Shown here piece by piece: positions 38,883-47,092 of a DNA stretch of 64,000 bases. Position numbers and translations under genes: made by a program. Position 1 is the first letter of the stretch; each line of letters opens with the position of its first letter. The notes beneath the pieces are model-generated. The model had not been told where the DNA came from. It worked only from the letters and a program-made list of their open reading frames with translations, and ran no database searches. The DNA comes from CAVVSD01 sp963750895 (GTDB lineage Bacteria > Actinomycetota > Thermoleophilia > Solirubrobacterales > Solirubrobacteraceae). The DNA lies in contig CAVVSD010000001.1 in the NCBI GenBank assembly GCA_963750895.1, positions 434,001-498,000 of the forward strand, in the 5' to 3' direction.

Positions 38883-41195
38883 CTAGGCGGCGGCTCCGTT
38901 GGACGTCTTCGCGTCCTCGATCGCCTGCCAGACGCGCTCGGGGAGCGCGGGCATGTCGATGTTCTTGACGCCCAGATGCGACACGGCGTCGACCACCGCG
39001 TTCCAGATCGCCGGGGTCGAGCCGATGGCGCCGGACTCGCCGATGCCCTTGGCCCCGAGCGGGTTCAGCGGGCTCGGCGTCTGGGTGCGCTCGGTCTCGT
39101 AGCTCGGCAGGTCGCTCGCCGACGGCATCGCGTACGACACGAGCGAGCCGGTCGAGCAGTTGCCGTCCTCGTCGAACGCGATGAGCTCGAACAGGGCCTG
39201 CGCGGCGCCCTGCGCGATGCCGCCGTGGATCTGGCCCTCGGCCAGCAGCGGGTTGAGGATGCGGCCGGAGTCGTCGACCGTGATGTGGCGCAGGAGCTTC
39301 GTGAGCCCGGTCTCCGTGTCCACCTCGACGAGCGAGACGTGCGCGCCGAAGGGGTAGCTGGAGTCCGGCGTCGCGAAGTCCGTCTCCGCGGCCAGGCCCG
39401 GATCGACGCCCTCGGGCAGGTTGTCGACGTCGACCGCCGCCTTGGCCAGGTCGGCCCAGGAGACGTTCGCGTCCGGCGAGCCCTTCACGCCGAGGCCCTT
39501 GTTGGGCACGACGTCGATGTCGTCCGCCGAGGCCTCCAGCAGCGACGCGGCGATCTGCTTGCCCTTGTCGAGCACCGTGTTCGTCGCGTTGAACACCGCG
39601 CTGCCGCCGACCTGCAGCGACCGCGAGCCCATCGTGCCCATGCCGCGCGGCACCGTCGCCGTGTCGGAGTGCACGACGATGACGTCGTCCATCGGGACGC
39701 CGAGCACGTCGGAGACGATCGCGGCGAACATCGTGTCGTGGCCCTGGCCCTGGGGCGAGGTGCCGGACGACACGGTGACCTTGCCGTTCTCGTCGACGAT
39801 GCAGGTGCCGATCTCCGACCCCATGCCCGTCAGCTCGACGTAGGTCGCCAGGCCGATGCCGAGCTGCTTGGGATCGCCGCTGGCGCGGCGCTCCGCCTGC
39901 TGGGCGCGGAGCTCGTGGTAGCCGGAGTTCTCCAGCACCTTGTCCATCGCCTGCTCGTACTCGCCGGAGTCGTAGGACGCGCCGGCGACGGTCGTCAGCG
40001 GGAACGCGTCCGGCTGGATGAAGTTCCTCCGCCGGAGCTCCGCCGGGTCCATGTCCAGCTTCACGGCGAGCTGGTCCATGGCGCGCTCGAGGAGCGCCGT
40101 CGCCTCCGGGCGGCCCGCCCCGCGGTACGCGCCGATCGGTGTCGTGTTCGTCACGACCGCCTGGAACGCGAAGTCGACCTTGGGGATCTGGTAGACGCCG
40201 GACGCCATGAGGCCGGTGAGCAGCGGCATGAGCGTCGCGTCGGCCGGATAGGCGCCGCAGTCGGCGATGACCCGCAGCTTGATGCCGGTGAGCTTGCCGT
40301 CCTTGGTCGCGCCGAGCTCCACGTCCTCGACCTGGGCCCGACCGTGCTGCATCGAGATCATGGTCTCCCAGCGGCTCTCGACGTACCGGACGGGCTTGTC
40401 GAGCTTGAGCGCGATCGCGGCCAGCGCGACTTGCTCGGGGTACGTGGCGATGCGGGCGCCGAACCCGCCGCCGACGGTCGGGACCGTGACGCGGATCTTC
40501 TCCGGCTCCAGGTCCAGCGAGCCGGCGAGCGCCCCCTGACCCATGTGCGGCGACTGCAGCGGCGCCCAGAGGCGCACGCCGCCGATCTCCGGATCGGGTG
40601 CGGCGACCGCCGCGGCCGGCTCCATCGGGACCGCGGCCAGGCGCTGGTTGACGAACCGGCTGGAGATCTTGACCTCGGCGTCGTCGAGCGCGCCGGCGGC
40701 GCCGAGCGGCGCCTCGGCGGCGAGGTTCGTGCCTGCCTCGTCGAAGAGGATCGGGGCGCCGTCCTCGAGCGCCTTCGTCATGTCGACGAGCACGGGCAGC
40801 TCGTCGATGTCGACCTCGACCAGGTCGACCGCGTCGACCGCCTGCGCATGGGTCTCCGCGACGACGACCGCGATCGCCTCGCCGATGAAGCGGACCTTGT
40901 CCTTGGCGAGGATGGGCCGGCGCATCGTCTCCGGCGAGGGAACCGGCGGGCCGGCGTTGGGGAGGTCGTTCAGCCCGAGGTCGTCGGCGGTGTAGACCGC
41001 CACGACGCCCGGCGACTCCTTCGCTGCGCTCGTGTCGACGTTCGCGATCGTGCCGTGAGCAACGCCCGCGCGGACGAACGCACACGAGAGCATGCCGGGA
41101 AGCTTGATGTCGTCCGAGTACCGACCCTGCCCCTGGATCAGCGTCGGATCCTCACGACGCTTGATCCGGGTGCCGTACTTCGCGTTTACCGCCAC
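38883..41195 (-). CDS. Xanthine dehydrogenase/CO dehydrogenase large-subunit family protein (form II CoxL-like)
   Basis: A 770-residue molybdenum-cofactor subunit from GTG 41195 (AAGGAG upstream). The a/b hammerhead domain is N-terminal (RREDPTLIQGQGRYSDDI). Molybdopterin motifs include VGGGFGARI at about 242-249, and the active-site loop is AYRGAGR at 356-362. This is the form II signature; true CO oxidisers of form I carry AYxCSFR. A late GIGESGAIG holds the catalytic Glu. The medium (FAD) and small (2Fe-2S) subunits are not next to it, so partners must be encoded elsewhere. Probably acts on an aldehyde or N-heterocycle. Confidence 0.9.
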   Translation of the reverse strand: MAVNAKYGTRIKRREDPTLIQGQGRYSDDIKLPGMLSCAFVRAGVAHGTIANVDTSAAKESPGVVAVYTADDLGLNDLPNAGPPVPSPETMRRPILAKDKVRFIGEAIAVVVAETHAQAVDAVDLVEVDIDELPVLVDMTKALEDGAPILFDEAGTNLAAEAPLGAAGALDDAEVKISSRFVNQRLAAVPMEPAAAVAAPDPEIGGVRLWAPLQSPHMGQGALAGSLDLEPEKIRVTVPTVGGGFGARIATYPEQVALAAIALKLDKPVRYVESRWETMISMQHGRAQVEDVELGATKDGKLTGIKLRVIADCGAYPADATLMPLLTGLMASGVYQIPKVDFAFQAVVTNTTPIGAYRGAGRPEATALLERAMDQLAVKLDMDPAELRRRNFIQPDAFPLTTVAGASYDSGEYEQAMDKVLENSGYHELRAQQAERRASGDPKQLGIGLATYVELTGMGSEIGTCIVDENGKVTVSSGTSPQGQGHDTMFAAIVSDVLGVPMDDVIVVHSDTATVPRGMGTMGSRSLQVGGSAVFNATNTVLDKGKQIAASLLEASADDIDVVPNKGLGVKGSPDANVSWADLAKAAVDVDNLPEGVDPGLAAETDFATPDSSYPFGAHVSLVEVDTETGLTKLLRHITVDDSGRILNPLLAEGQIHGGIAQGAAQALFELIAFDEDGNCSTGSLVSYAMPSASDLPSYETERTQTPSPLNPLGAKGIGESGAIGSTPAIWNAVVDAVSHLGVKNIDMPALPERVWQAIEDAKTSNGAAA

Positions 41196-42055
41196 GTGTC
41201 TCCTTTCGCGGGCCCGTCACCGCTGCCCGGCGCAACGTATCGCACGGAGAGCGCGTCGAGCAGGGCATCCAGGTCGGTGCCCGGCTCCGCCGCCAGGCGC
41301 TCGTAGAGCTCGGCGGCCGCCTCGTGGAAGCCGCCCGGCAGTCCGTCCGCCGTGAGGCTCGCCGCGATCTCCTCCATCTCGCCCACCCAGCGCCAGGCCT
41401 TGCCGGCCGCTCCGCGCGCGGCCTGCGCCGAGCGCTCGTCGAGGCCGGGATGGCTGATCGCCCACTCGGCGAGCAGCGCCTCCTCGACGCCCTCGGCCCT
41501 GGCGAAGCCGCGGACGGCGAGCAGGAGCGCCGCGCTGCCCTTCGTCCAGCCGGCGTAGGCCATCTTCGTCGCCGACGCGGCGCCGATCTCCGTCCCGACG
41601 ACCCGCGCGCGCACGCGCGTGCCGTCGAACAGCCGCGCGACGTCCTCCGCGCCGGCGCCGGACAGCAGCAGGCTCACCGACGTGTCGCGCCCGGGCGGCG
41701 GGCCGATGAGACCGCCGTCGATCGCGCGGCCGCCCGCGCCGGCGATCGCCGCGGCGACATCCCGCGCGGTGGCGGGGGAGACCGCGTTGGCGTCCACGAA
41801 CAGCGCGACGCGGCCGGCGACCTGCGCCGCGACGTCGCGCGCCGCGTGCGGCGGGCAGACCGACAGGACGAGATCGCTCGTGCCGGCGAGACCCTCGATC
41901 GTCCCCGCGTCGCGCAGCCCGGCGTCCGCCGCGCGCCGCGCGGTCTCGGGGCTTCGGCCCTCGGACGCCCAGACGACGTCGTGGCCGACCTCGCGCAGCT
42001 GCGCGCCGAGCGCCGCGCCCATCGCCCCAGGATGCAGCAGGCCGACGACGGTCAC
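41186..42055 (-). CDS. NAD(P)-binding dehydrogenase of the 6-phosphogluconate/3-hydroxyisobutyrate type (DUF1932)
   Basis: A 289-residue Rossmann protein from GTG 42055. The nucleotide motif is G-L-L-H-P-G-A-M-G near the start. The catalytic region G-G-x-I-G-P-P-P, the K-M-A-Y-A-G-W-T-K-G helix (Lys of the family) and the all-alpha C-terminal DUF1932 domain are visible. Overlaps: GTGA with rpiA upstream and 10 nt with the CoxL-like gene. Substrate is not indicated. Confidence 0.87.
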   Translation of the reverse strand: MTVVGLLHPGAMGAALGAQLREVGHDVVWASEGRSPETARRAADAGLRDAGTIEGLAGTSDLVLSVCPPHAARDVAAQVAGRVALFVDANAVSPATARDVAAAIAGAGGRAIDGGLIGPPPGRDTSVSLLLSGAGAEDVARLFDGTRVRARVVGTEIGAASATKMAYAGWTKGSAALLLAVRGFARAEGVEEALLAEWAISHPGLDERSAQAARGAAGKAWRWVGEMEEIAASLTADGLPGGFHEAAAELYERLAAEPGTDLDALLDALSVRYVAPGSGDGPAKGDTWR

Positions 42056-42741
42056 GGCCGCTGCCCGAGGATCTCCGTGGTCCCGTCGGGGCGGCCCAGC
42101 ACGACCGCGCGTGCGCAGTCGAGGAAGAGCCCGTGCTCGACGACGCCCGGGATGGCCCACAGGCTCACGGCGAGCGCGTGCAGGTCGTCGACCGGGCCCA
42201 GCGGCGTGTCGAGCAGGAGGTGGCCCTCCTCGGTGACGAACGGGTCGCCGGCGTCGGTGCGCAGCACCGGAGGACCGAGCACCGCTGCGACGCGCTCCGC
42301 GGTGATCTCCCAGCCGAACCGGACGATCTCGATCGGCAGCGGGTAGCGGACGCCGAGCCGCTCGGTGTGCTTCTCGGCCTCCGCGACGACCACGAGGCCG
42401 CCGCCCGCGTCGCACAGGACCTTCTCGTGGAGCAGGGCGCCGCCGCCACCCTTCAGGAGCTGCAGGTCGGGGTCGATCTCGTCGGAGCCGTCGATGACCA
42501 TCGCGATCTCGATCTCCGGCGTCAGGCCCACGATCTCGATGCCGACGTCGCGGGCCGCGGCATCGGAGGAGCGCGAGGCGACCGCCGCGCGCAGCGGGAC
42601 GCCGTCGGGCCAGCGCTCCCCGAGCGCCGCGATGACCGCGCGCACGCCGCGGCCGGAGCCGAGGCCGATGGTGGTCTCGGGCTCGACCCAGCCCGCGACG
42701 ACCTCGGCGGCAGCGACGCGCGACCGGTCGTCGTCGCTCAT
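42052..42741 (-). CDS. rpiA: Ribose-5-phosphate isomerase A
   Basis: A 229-residue enzyme of the pentose phosphate pathway that interconverts ribose-5-P and ribulose-5-P. Family marks: TTIGLGSGRGVRAVI (phosphate loop), VIDGSDEIDPDLQLLKGGGGALLHEK with catalytic Asp and Lys, and a late VVEHGLFLD. All are intact. ATG 42741 lies in an ATGA overlap with the thiamine-binding gene upstream. Confidence 0.93.
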   Translation of the reverse strand: MSDDDRSRVAAAEVVAGWVEPETTIGLGSGRGVRAVIAALGERWPDGVPLRAAVASRSSDAAARDVGIEIVGLTPEIEIAMVIDGSDEIDPDLQLLKGGGGALLHEKVLCDAGGGLVVVAEAEKHTERLGVRYPLPIEIVRFGWEITAERVAAVLGPPVLRTDAGDPFVTEEGHLLLDTPLGPVDDLHALAVSLWAIPGVVEHGLFLDCARAVVLGRPDGTTEILGQRP

Positions 42742-43049
42742 GCGTCCCCTTCCAGGAGGCGCTGCACCGACGCGACCTTGTCCTCGAGCGTCTGCGCCTT
42801 GTCGCGCCGCTCGTCGAGCTTCAGGACGCTGTAGACGCGCGGCAGGCCGAGCTCGAACGGCACCGCGTGCAGCTCGCCGACGAGGGCGAGGATGTCGCCC
42901 GTCTCGCCTTCGAGCGACGTGCCCATCGCGTGCAGCTGGAAGCGCACGCGGTCCTGCGCGGCGAGGCGGCGCTGGATCTCCGCGATGTACCGCGACGCGG
43001 ACGCGTCCGCGCGACCGAGACCGATGACGGTGAGGTCGGCGGTGGCCAC
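42738..43049 (-). CDS. MTH1187 family thiamine-binding protein (DUF77)
   Basis: A 103-residue ferredoxin-like protein. GTG 43049 opens M-A-T-A-D-L-T-V-I-G-L-G, and the conserved region HAMGTSLEGETGDILALVGELH is the family signature. Related proteins bind thiamine-like ligands as tetramers. It leads the rpiA operon; rpiA overlaps by 4 nt. No riboswitch is seen before it. Confidence 0.85.
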   Translation of the reverse strand: MATADLTVIGLGRADASASRYIAEIQRRLAAQDRVRFQLHAMGTSLEGETGDILALVGELHAVPFELGLPRVYSVLKLDERRDKAQTLEDKVASVQRLLEGDA

Positions 43050-43091
43050 CCACGCGACGCTAGCGCGGCGGGGGCTCGAGTGTCGCCTGGG

Positions 43092-43340
43092 TTACCAGGC
43101 CTGACCGACACCGCAGTGCGGGCACGTCACCGAGGCCGTGACAGGGGCCTCGAAGAGGTAGCCGCACAAGCAGGTGTAGACCGCGCGGTCGTCGGGACCG
43201 CCGGAGTCGCGCATCCTGCGCTCGGCCGGATGGACCGGCTCAGGCCGGGGCTCCGGATCGGGCACGACGTGCATCCGGCGGCGGCCGCTGCGGAAACGGT
43301 TGCTCGTGGCTGTTCGCATGTTGGAGAGGCGTTGTGCCAT
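43092..43340 (-). CDS. Small zinc-ribbon protein
   Basis: An 82-residue protein: a basic N-terminal half, then a rubredoxin-like zinc knuckle formed by C-L-C-G and C-P-H-C-G about 17 residues apart at the C-terminus. No family name can be given with confidence. Its start lies in the divergent region shared with ccmE. It may be a small metal-binding or nucleic-acid-binding protein. Confidence 0.6.
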   Translation of the reverse strand: MAQRLSNMRTATSNRFRSGRRRMHVVPDPEPRPEPVHPAERRMRDSGGPDDRAVYTCLCGYLFEAPVTASVTCPHCGVGQAW

Positions 43341-43377
43341 CTGGTGCTCTGCCTAACTAGACGCTCCAGATGCCAAG

Positions 43378-43390
43378 AAGTTTCAAACTT
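43378..43390. promoter_or_regulatory. AAGTTTCAAACTT palindrome in the ccmE upstream region
   Basis: A perfect 6-bp inverted repeat around one C, in an AT-rich patch of an otherwise GC-rich gap, 73 nt before ccmE. A wider CATCTGG/CCAGATG pair (43338-43344 and 43366-43372) stands nearby. This is a candidate operator; the regulator is unknown. Confidence 0.4.
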
Positions 43391-43463
43391 GCTGCCGATT
43401 TTCCTGTTCGGACGCGCCATAGAAGGGGATACCGGCGGCCGAGTCCGCCATACTGAGGGGGCG

Positions 43464-43862
43464 ATGGACCCCTCTCGCAAGCGCAGAGTCCGCCTCGTCA
43501 CGGCGTTGACGGTGGCGCTCCTGCTGGCCGGCGCGCTCGTCTACACGACCTTCAGCGCGGCGAGCCCGGAGCGCATCCCCAGCCAGCTGAGCACGGCGCA
43601 GTCCGGCCAGAGCTACAAGCTCGGCGGGAAGGTCGTCGCCGGCAGCGTCAAGCGCACGCCGGACTCCATGACCTTCCAGGTGCAGGACCCCAAGGGCCCG
43701 GCCAAGGTGAACGTCAGCTACACGGGCTCGGTGCCCGATCCGTTCCGTGAGGGCCGCGAGGTCATCGTCACGGTCAAGCGCAACGGCGACGGCTTCGTCG
43801 GCCAGCGCGACTCGCTCGTGACGAAGTGCCCGTCGAAGTTCCAGTCCGACACGCAGAGCTGA
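43464..43862 (+). CDS. ccmE: Cytochrome c maturation protein CcmE, cysteine variant
   Basis: A 132-residue haem chaperone with one N-terminal membrane anchor (about 10-30) and the OB-fold beta-barrel (YKLGGKVVAGSVKR, VSYTGSVPDPFREG). The covalent haem-binding site of Escherichia coli CcmE is His130 in an H-x-x-x-Y motif; here the site is Cys122 in C-P-S-K-F. Cys variants of CcmE (C-x-x-x-Y) are known from some archaea and sulfate reducers, and Phe at the last position is a further change. Followed 10 nt later by ccmF. Confidence 0.9.
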   Translation: MDPSRKRRVRLVTALTVALLLAGALVYTTFSAASPERIPSQLSTAQSGQSYKLGGKVVAGSVKRTPDSMTFQVQDPKGPAKVNVSYTGSVPDPFREGREVIVTVKRNGDGFVGQRDSLVTKCPSKFQSDTQS

Positions 43863-43872
43863 GGCCACCGCG

Positions 43873-46107
43873 GTGGCGACCTTCGGACGCGCCTGTCTGA
43901 TCCTCGGCCTCGCGGTCGCCCTGTACGGCATCGCGGCGTCGATCCACGGGGCGCGCACCGGGCGTCAGGACTGGGTCGTCTCGGGACGTCGCGCCGTCTA
44001 CGCGCTCGCCGGGCTGTCCACCGCGGCGTTCGTGGTCCTCGAGATCGCGTTCCTGCGGTCGGACTTCTCCTTCGAGGTCGTCTCGACGCACTCGTCGACG
44101 ACCACGCCGCTCTTCTACAAGATGTCCGCGCCGTGGGCCTCGCAGGAGGGCTCGCTGCTCCTGTGGGTGTTCATGCTGTCGATCTGGTCGAGCCTCGTGC
44201 TCTTCCTCACGCGCAGGCGCATGCGCGAGATCGCGCCGTGGGCGACGGCGGTGCTGCTCGGCTTCGGCGCCTTCTTCTGCGGCCTGCTCGTCTTCATGGA
44301 GTCGCCGTTCCAGGTGCTCCCGGTGGCGCCGCTGGAGGGGACGGGGCTGAACCCGCTCCTGCGCCACCCGAGCATGATGATCCACCCGCCGATGCTGTAC
44401 TCGGGGTACACGCTCTTCGCGGTGCCCTTCGCGTTCGCGGTCGGCGCGCTCATCACCCGCCGGGTGGACGCCGAGTGGATCCGCTCGACGCGGCGCTTCG
44501 CCCTCGGCGCGTGGCTGGCGCTCGGCATCGGCATCCTGCTCGGCGCCCGCTGGTCGTACTCCGAGCTGGGGTGGGGCGGGTACTGGGCCTGGGATCCGGT
44601 GGAGAACGCGTCGCTCATGCCGTGGCTGACCGGCACCGCGTTCATCCACTCGATCATGATCCAGGAGCGGCGCGGGATGCTGAAGATCTGGAACGCGTCG
44701 CTCGTGCTGTCCACGGGCGTGCTCGCGATCCTCGGCACGTTCCTCGTCCGCTCGGGGATCCTCGACTCGATCCACGCCTTCGGCGCCTCGACGCTCGGCG
44801 TCCCGTTCGTGACGCTCATCGCCGTGATGATCGCCGGCTCGATCGCCCTCGTCGTGTCGCGGCGCGAGTCGCTGCGCAGCGAGAACAAGCTCGACTCGCT
44901 GCTGTCCCGGGAGGCCGTCTTCCTGGGGAACAACCTCGTGCTCGTCGGGCTCTGCGCGGTGATCTTCTTCGGCACCTTCTTCCCGCTCATCTCCGAGGCG
45001 GTCACGGGTGACAAGGCGTCGGTCGGCCCGCCGTGGTTCGACCAGTACGTCGTGCCGCTGGCGCTCGCGCTCGTCCTGCTGAGCGGGATCGGCCCGCTCA
45101 TCGCGTGGCGCCGCGCGTCCGCCGCGGGCGCCCGTCGCAACCTGCTGCGGCCCGCGCTCTTCGGCGTCGCGGTCGTGATCGTGAGCCTCGTCCTCGGCGC
45201 CGGCTCGTCGCCGCCGACCGTGCTCATGTTCGGGCTCGGCGCGTTCGTGATCGGCGGCGTCGTCCAGGAGTTCTGGCGTGGCGCGCGGGCGCGGCGCGCG
45301 ATGTCCGACGACGGCCCCATCCGCGCTGTGGTCTCGCTCGTGCGGCGCAACCGCCGCCGCTACGGCGGCTACATCGTCCACTCGGGCATGGCGCTCATGT
45401 TCATCGGCATCGCGGGGTCCTCCGCGCTGCAGCACGCGAACGACGCGAACCTGAAGCCTGGTCAGTCGATGCGCAGCGGCCCGTACGAGGTGACCTACGT
45501 GCGGCCGACGTCGAGCATCACGACGACCTCCGACGGCCGCCTGGAGAAGGTGAACTTCGGGTCGGTGCTCGACGTGAAGCGCGACGGCGAGCACGTCACC
45601 ACGCTGAGGCCGTCGCGGTCGTTCTTCCCGTCGACGGCGATCGTCGAGTTCGGCCCGGTCGGGCGGTTCTTCGAGGGGGAGGCGACGAGCGAGGTCGGCC
45701 TGCAGGCCGGGCTCACGCACGACGTGTGGACCGCGATGACGCCCGACATCGACGCGCTCAAGCCGATCATCGACGAGGGCGACAAGGTCTTCGCGAGGTT
45801 CGCCGACGATCCCGACACGACCCCCGAGGCGCGCTCGCAGGCGCTCGCCGCGATCCTCGTCGGGATCACGGAGAACTACCGCCGCAGCCCGCCCCCGACG
45901 ACGTTCCGCGTCATCGCCTCGCCCCTGGTGACGTGGCTGTGGATCGGCGCCCTCGTCATCGTGGGCGGCGCGCTCATCGCGCTGTGGCCCACGGGCGACC
46001 CGGCGCGCCGCCGCGTGCGGGCGGGCTACGCGGCCCGCGTCGCGCAGGATCTCGGCACGACGTCGGGCGAGCGCGAGCCGGAGCCCGAGCCCGTCCGGTC
46101 GGCCTGA
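43873..46107 (+). CDS. ccmF: Cytochrome c-type biogenesis protein CcmF
   Basis: A 744-residue multi-spanning membrane protein with about 14 helices. It has the WWD-type haem loop GWGGYWAWDPVENASLMPWL and conserved His residues in HPPMLY and HSIMIQERRGML. In system I maturation CcmF takes haem from holo-CcmE and joins it to apocytochrome c. The soluble domain near 520-690 faces outside. GTG 43873 is the start. CcmA, B, C and H are not in the window. Confidence 0.94.
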   Translation: MATFGRACLILGLAVALYGIAASIHGARTGRQDWVVSGRRAVYALAGLSTAAFVVLEIAFLRSDFSFEVVSTHSSTTTPLFYKMSAPWASQEGSLLLWVFMLSIWSSLVLFLTRRRMREIAPWATAVLLGFGAFFCGLLVFMESPFQVLPVAPLEGTGLNPLLRHPSMMIHPPMLYSGYTLFAVPFAFAVGALITRRVDAEWIRSTRRFALGAWLALGIGILLGARWSYSELGWGGYWAWDPVENASLMPWLTGTAFIHSIMIQERRGMLKIWNASLVLSTGVLAILGTFLVRSGILDSIHAFGASTLGVPFVTLIAVMIAGSIALVVSRRESLRSENKLDSLLSREAVFLGNNLVLVGLCAVIFFGTFFPLISEAVTGDKASVGPPWFDQYVVPLALALVLLSGIGPLIAWRRASAAGARRNLLRPALFGVAVVIVSLVLGAGSSPPTVLMFGLGAFVIGGVVQEFWRGARARRAMSDDGPIRAVVSLVRRNRRRYGGYIVHSGMALMFIGIAGSSALQHANDANLKPGQSMRSGPYEVTYVRPTSSITTTSDGRLEKVNFGSVLDVKRDGEHVTTLRPSRSFFPSTAIVEFGPVGRFFEGEATSEVGLQAGLTHDVWTAMTPDIDALKPIIDEGDKVFARFADDPDTTPEARSQALAAILVGITENYRRSPPPTTFRVIASPLVTWLWIGALVIVGGALIALWPTGDPARRRVRAGYAARVAQDLGTTSGEREPEPEPVRSA

Positions 46108-46111
46108 CGGG

Positions 46112-46393
46112 GTGGAGGTCGTCGCCGTCGTCGCCGTGCTGGTCGCCCTGTGCGCGGTCGTCTTCGTGGTCAGCCAGCCGCTGCGGCGCGGGCCGGAGGC
46201 GATGGAGCGCCAGTCGAGCGAGCGGGTGCGCGACCTCGAGGCCGCCCGCGAGGCCAAGTACCAGGAGATCCGCGACGCGGAGCTCGATGCGCGGCTCGGG
46301 AAGCTGACCCCGGAGGACCATCGGGAGCTCGATCGCCAGCTGCGGGCCGACGCGATCGAGATCCTGCGTGAGCTCGACGAGCTCGGAAGCTAG
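46112..46393 (+). CDS. Small membrane-anchored CcmI-like protein
   Basis: A 93-residue protein: one transmembrane helix at 1-21, then an acidic coiled coil (about 30-90, AREAKYQEIRDAELDARLGKL). This resembles the N-terminal part of CcmI, without the TPR domain, and its place right after ccmF (4 nt) supports a role in presenting apocytochrome or as a CcmH partner. Function by context only. Confidence 0.7.
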   Translation: MEVVAVVAVLVALCAVVFVVSQPLRRGPEAMERQSSERVRDLEAAREAKYQEIRDAELDARLGKLTPEDHRELDRQLRADAIEILRELDELGS

Positions 46394-46405
46394 ACTGAGG
46401 GGCGT

Positions 46406-46630
46406 ATGTACACGGTTCTCGCGGTCTTCCAGGTGTTCCTCGCGGTCGGCGTGATCTTCCTGATCCTCATGCACTCGGGGAAGGATGCAGGGCTGTCCGG
46501 CGCGTTCGGCGTCGGCACCGGCGCAGGCCCGTTCGGCGGCGGCTCGCTCGTCGAGCGCAACCTGAACCGCTGGACCGTCGCGTTCGCGGTCGTCTTCATC
46601 CTCAACACGATCGTCCTGCTCAAGATCTAG
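46406..46630 (+). CDS. secG: Preprotein translocase subunit SecG
   Basis: A 74-residue protein with two membrane helices (about 3-22 and 54-72) and the SecG loop with the GLSGAFG-x-G-x-G-A-G-P-F-G-G pattern. GAGGGG lies 5 nt before ATG 46406. SecG aids SecYEG-mediated export. A structured element starts right at its stop. Confidence 0.93.
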   Translation: MYTVLAVFQVFLAVGVIFLILMHSGKDAGLSGAFGVGTGAGPFGGGSLVERNLNRWTVAFAVVFILNTIVLLKI

Positions 46631-46706
46631 GGCACGCCTTCGGCTTAGCCAAGGCGTTCTGTCGCAGAGCGACAGAACGCCGGGCTTCAGGCTCCGGGGG
46701 CGTGCC
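46631..46706. terminator. Nested double-stem element after secG
   Basis: An inner hairpin with 13-bp perfect arms (GGCGTTCTGTCGC, 46653-46665, and complement to 46681; loop AGA) lies inside an outer 8-bp stem GGCACGCC/GGCGTGCC (46631-46638, 46699-46706). It separates convergent genes and can fold on both strands, so a bidirectional terminator is the simplest view. No T-run is present. The minus-strand gene's natural stop lies inside it. Confidence 0.6.
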
Positions 46707-47092
46707 GGCATGGTCACCACGACGTGGTGGCTGTCCATGTACTCGCGCACGGCGGCGACGCGCCCGTCGCGCAGGTCGATCGCGAAGTGGTAGCGGTTGT
46801 CGTAGGTCTTGCCGTTGTGGAGCGGCGCGGTGCCCGACGCCTCGATGGCGACGTGGTCGCCCTCGGCGACGACGCGGCCGATGGTCATCTTGGGGCCGCC
46901 CCCGACGAACACCTGGTCGCCGGCACGGAAGAACGCCACGATCGCGTCGCGGCCCTGCAGCGGCGGCGGGTCGATGCTCGGCGCCATCATCGTCCACGTC
47001 GCGTCCTCGGACATCTGCTCGCGCCACGCGTCGAAGTCCTGGCGCTGCAGCGTCGCCAGGAACTCCAGTGCCAGCGCCTTCGAGTCGGTCAC
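46687..47092 (-). CDS. SnoaL-like (NTF2 fold) protein with a lost stop codon
   Basis: A protein of about 134 residues. GTG 47092 lies in a GTGA overlap with the tldE stop, with GGGAGTG upstream. The NTF2-like fold is clear: FLATLQRQDFDAWREQMSEDATWTM, RDAIVAFFRAG, YDNRYHFAIDLRDGRVAAVREYMDSHH. As written the frame does not stop near its end but runs on antisense over secG and ccmF to 45974. Removing one base from the G5 run at 46696-46700 gives M-P-A-R-P-G-A and TGA at 46687-46689. The function is unknown; such proteins can be isomerases or hydrolases. Confidence 0.75.

Noticed and set aside
38883..41195. Calling the large molybdenum protein a CO dehydrogenase
   Set aside because: Its loop is AYRGAGR, not the AYxCSFR of proven CO oxidisers, and the other subunits are missing.
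43774..46257. An 827-residue minus-strand open frame opposite ccmE-ccmF
   Set aside because: Low-complexity Arg/Asp/His composition; ccmF is certain from its WWD loop.
45974..47092. Annotating the SnoaL-like gene as a single 373-residue protein
   Set aside because: The extra part is antisense to secG and ccmF; a one-base correction gives the family length.
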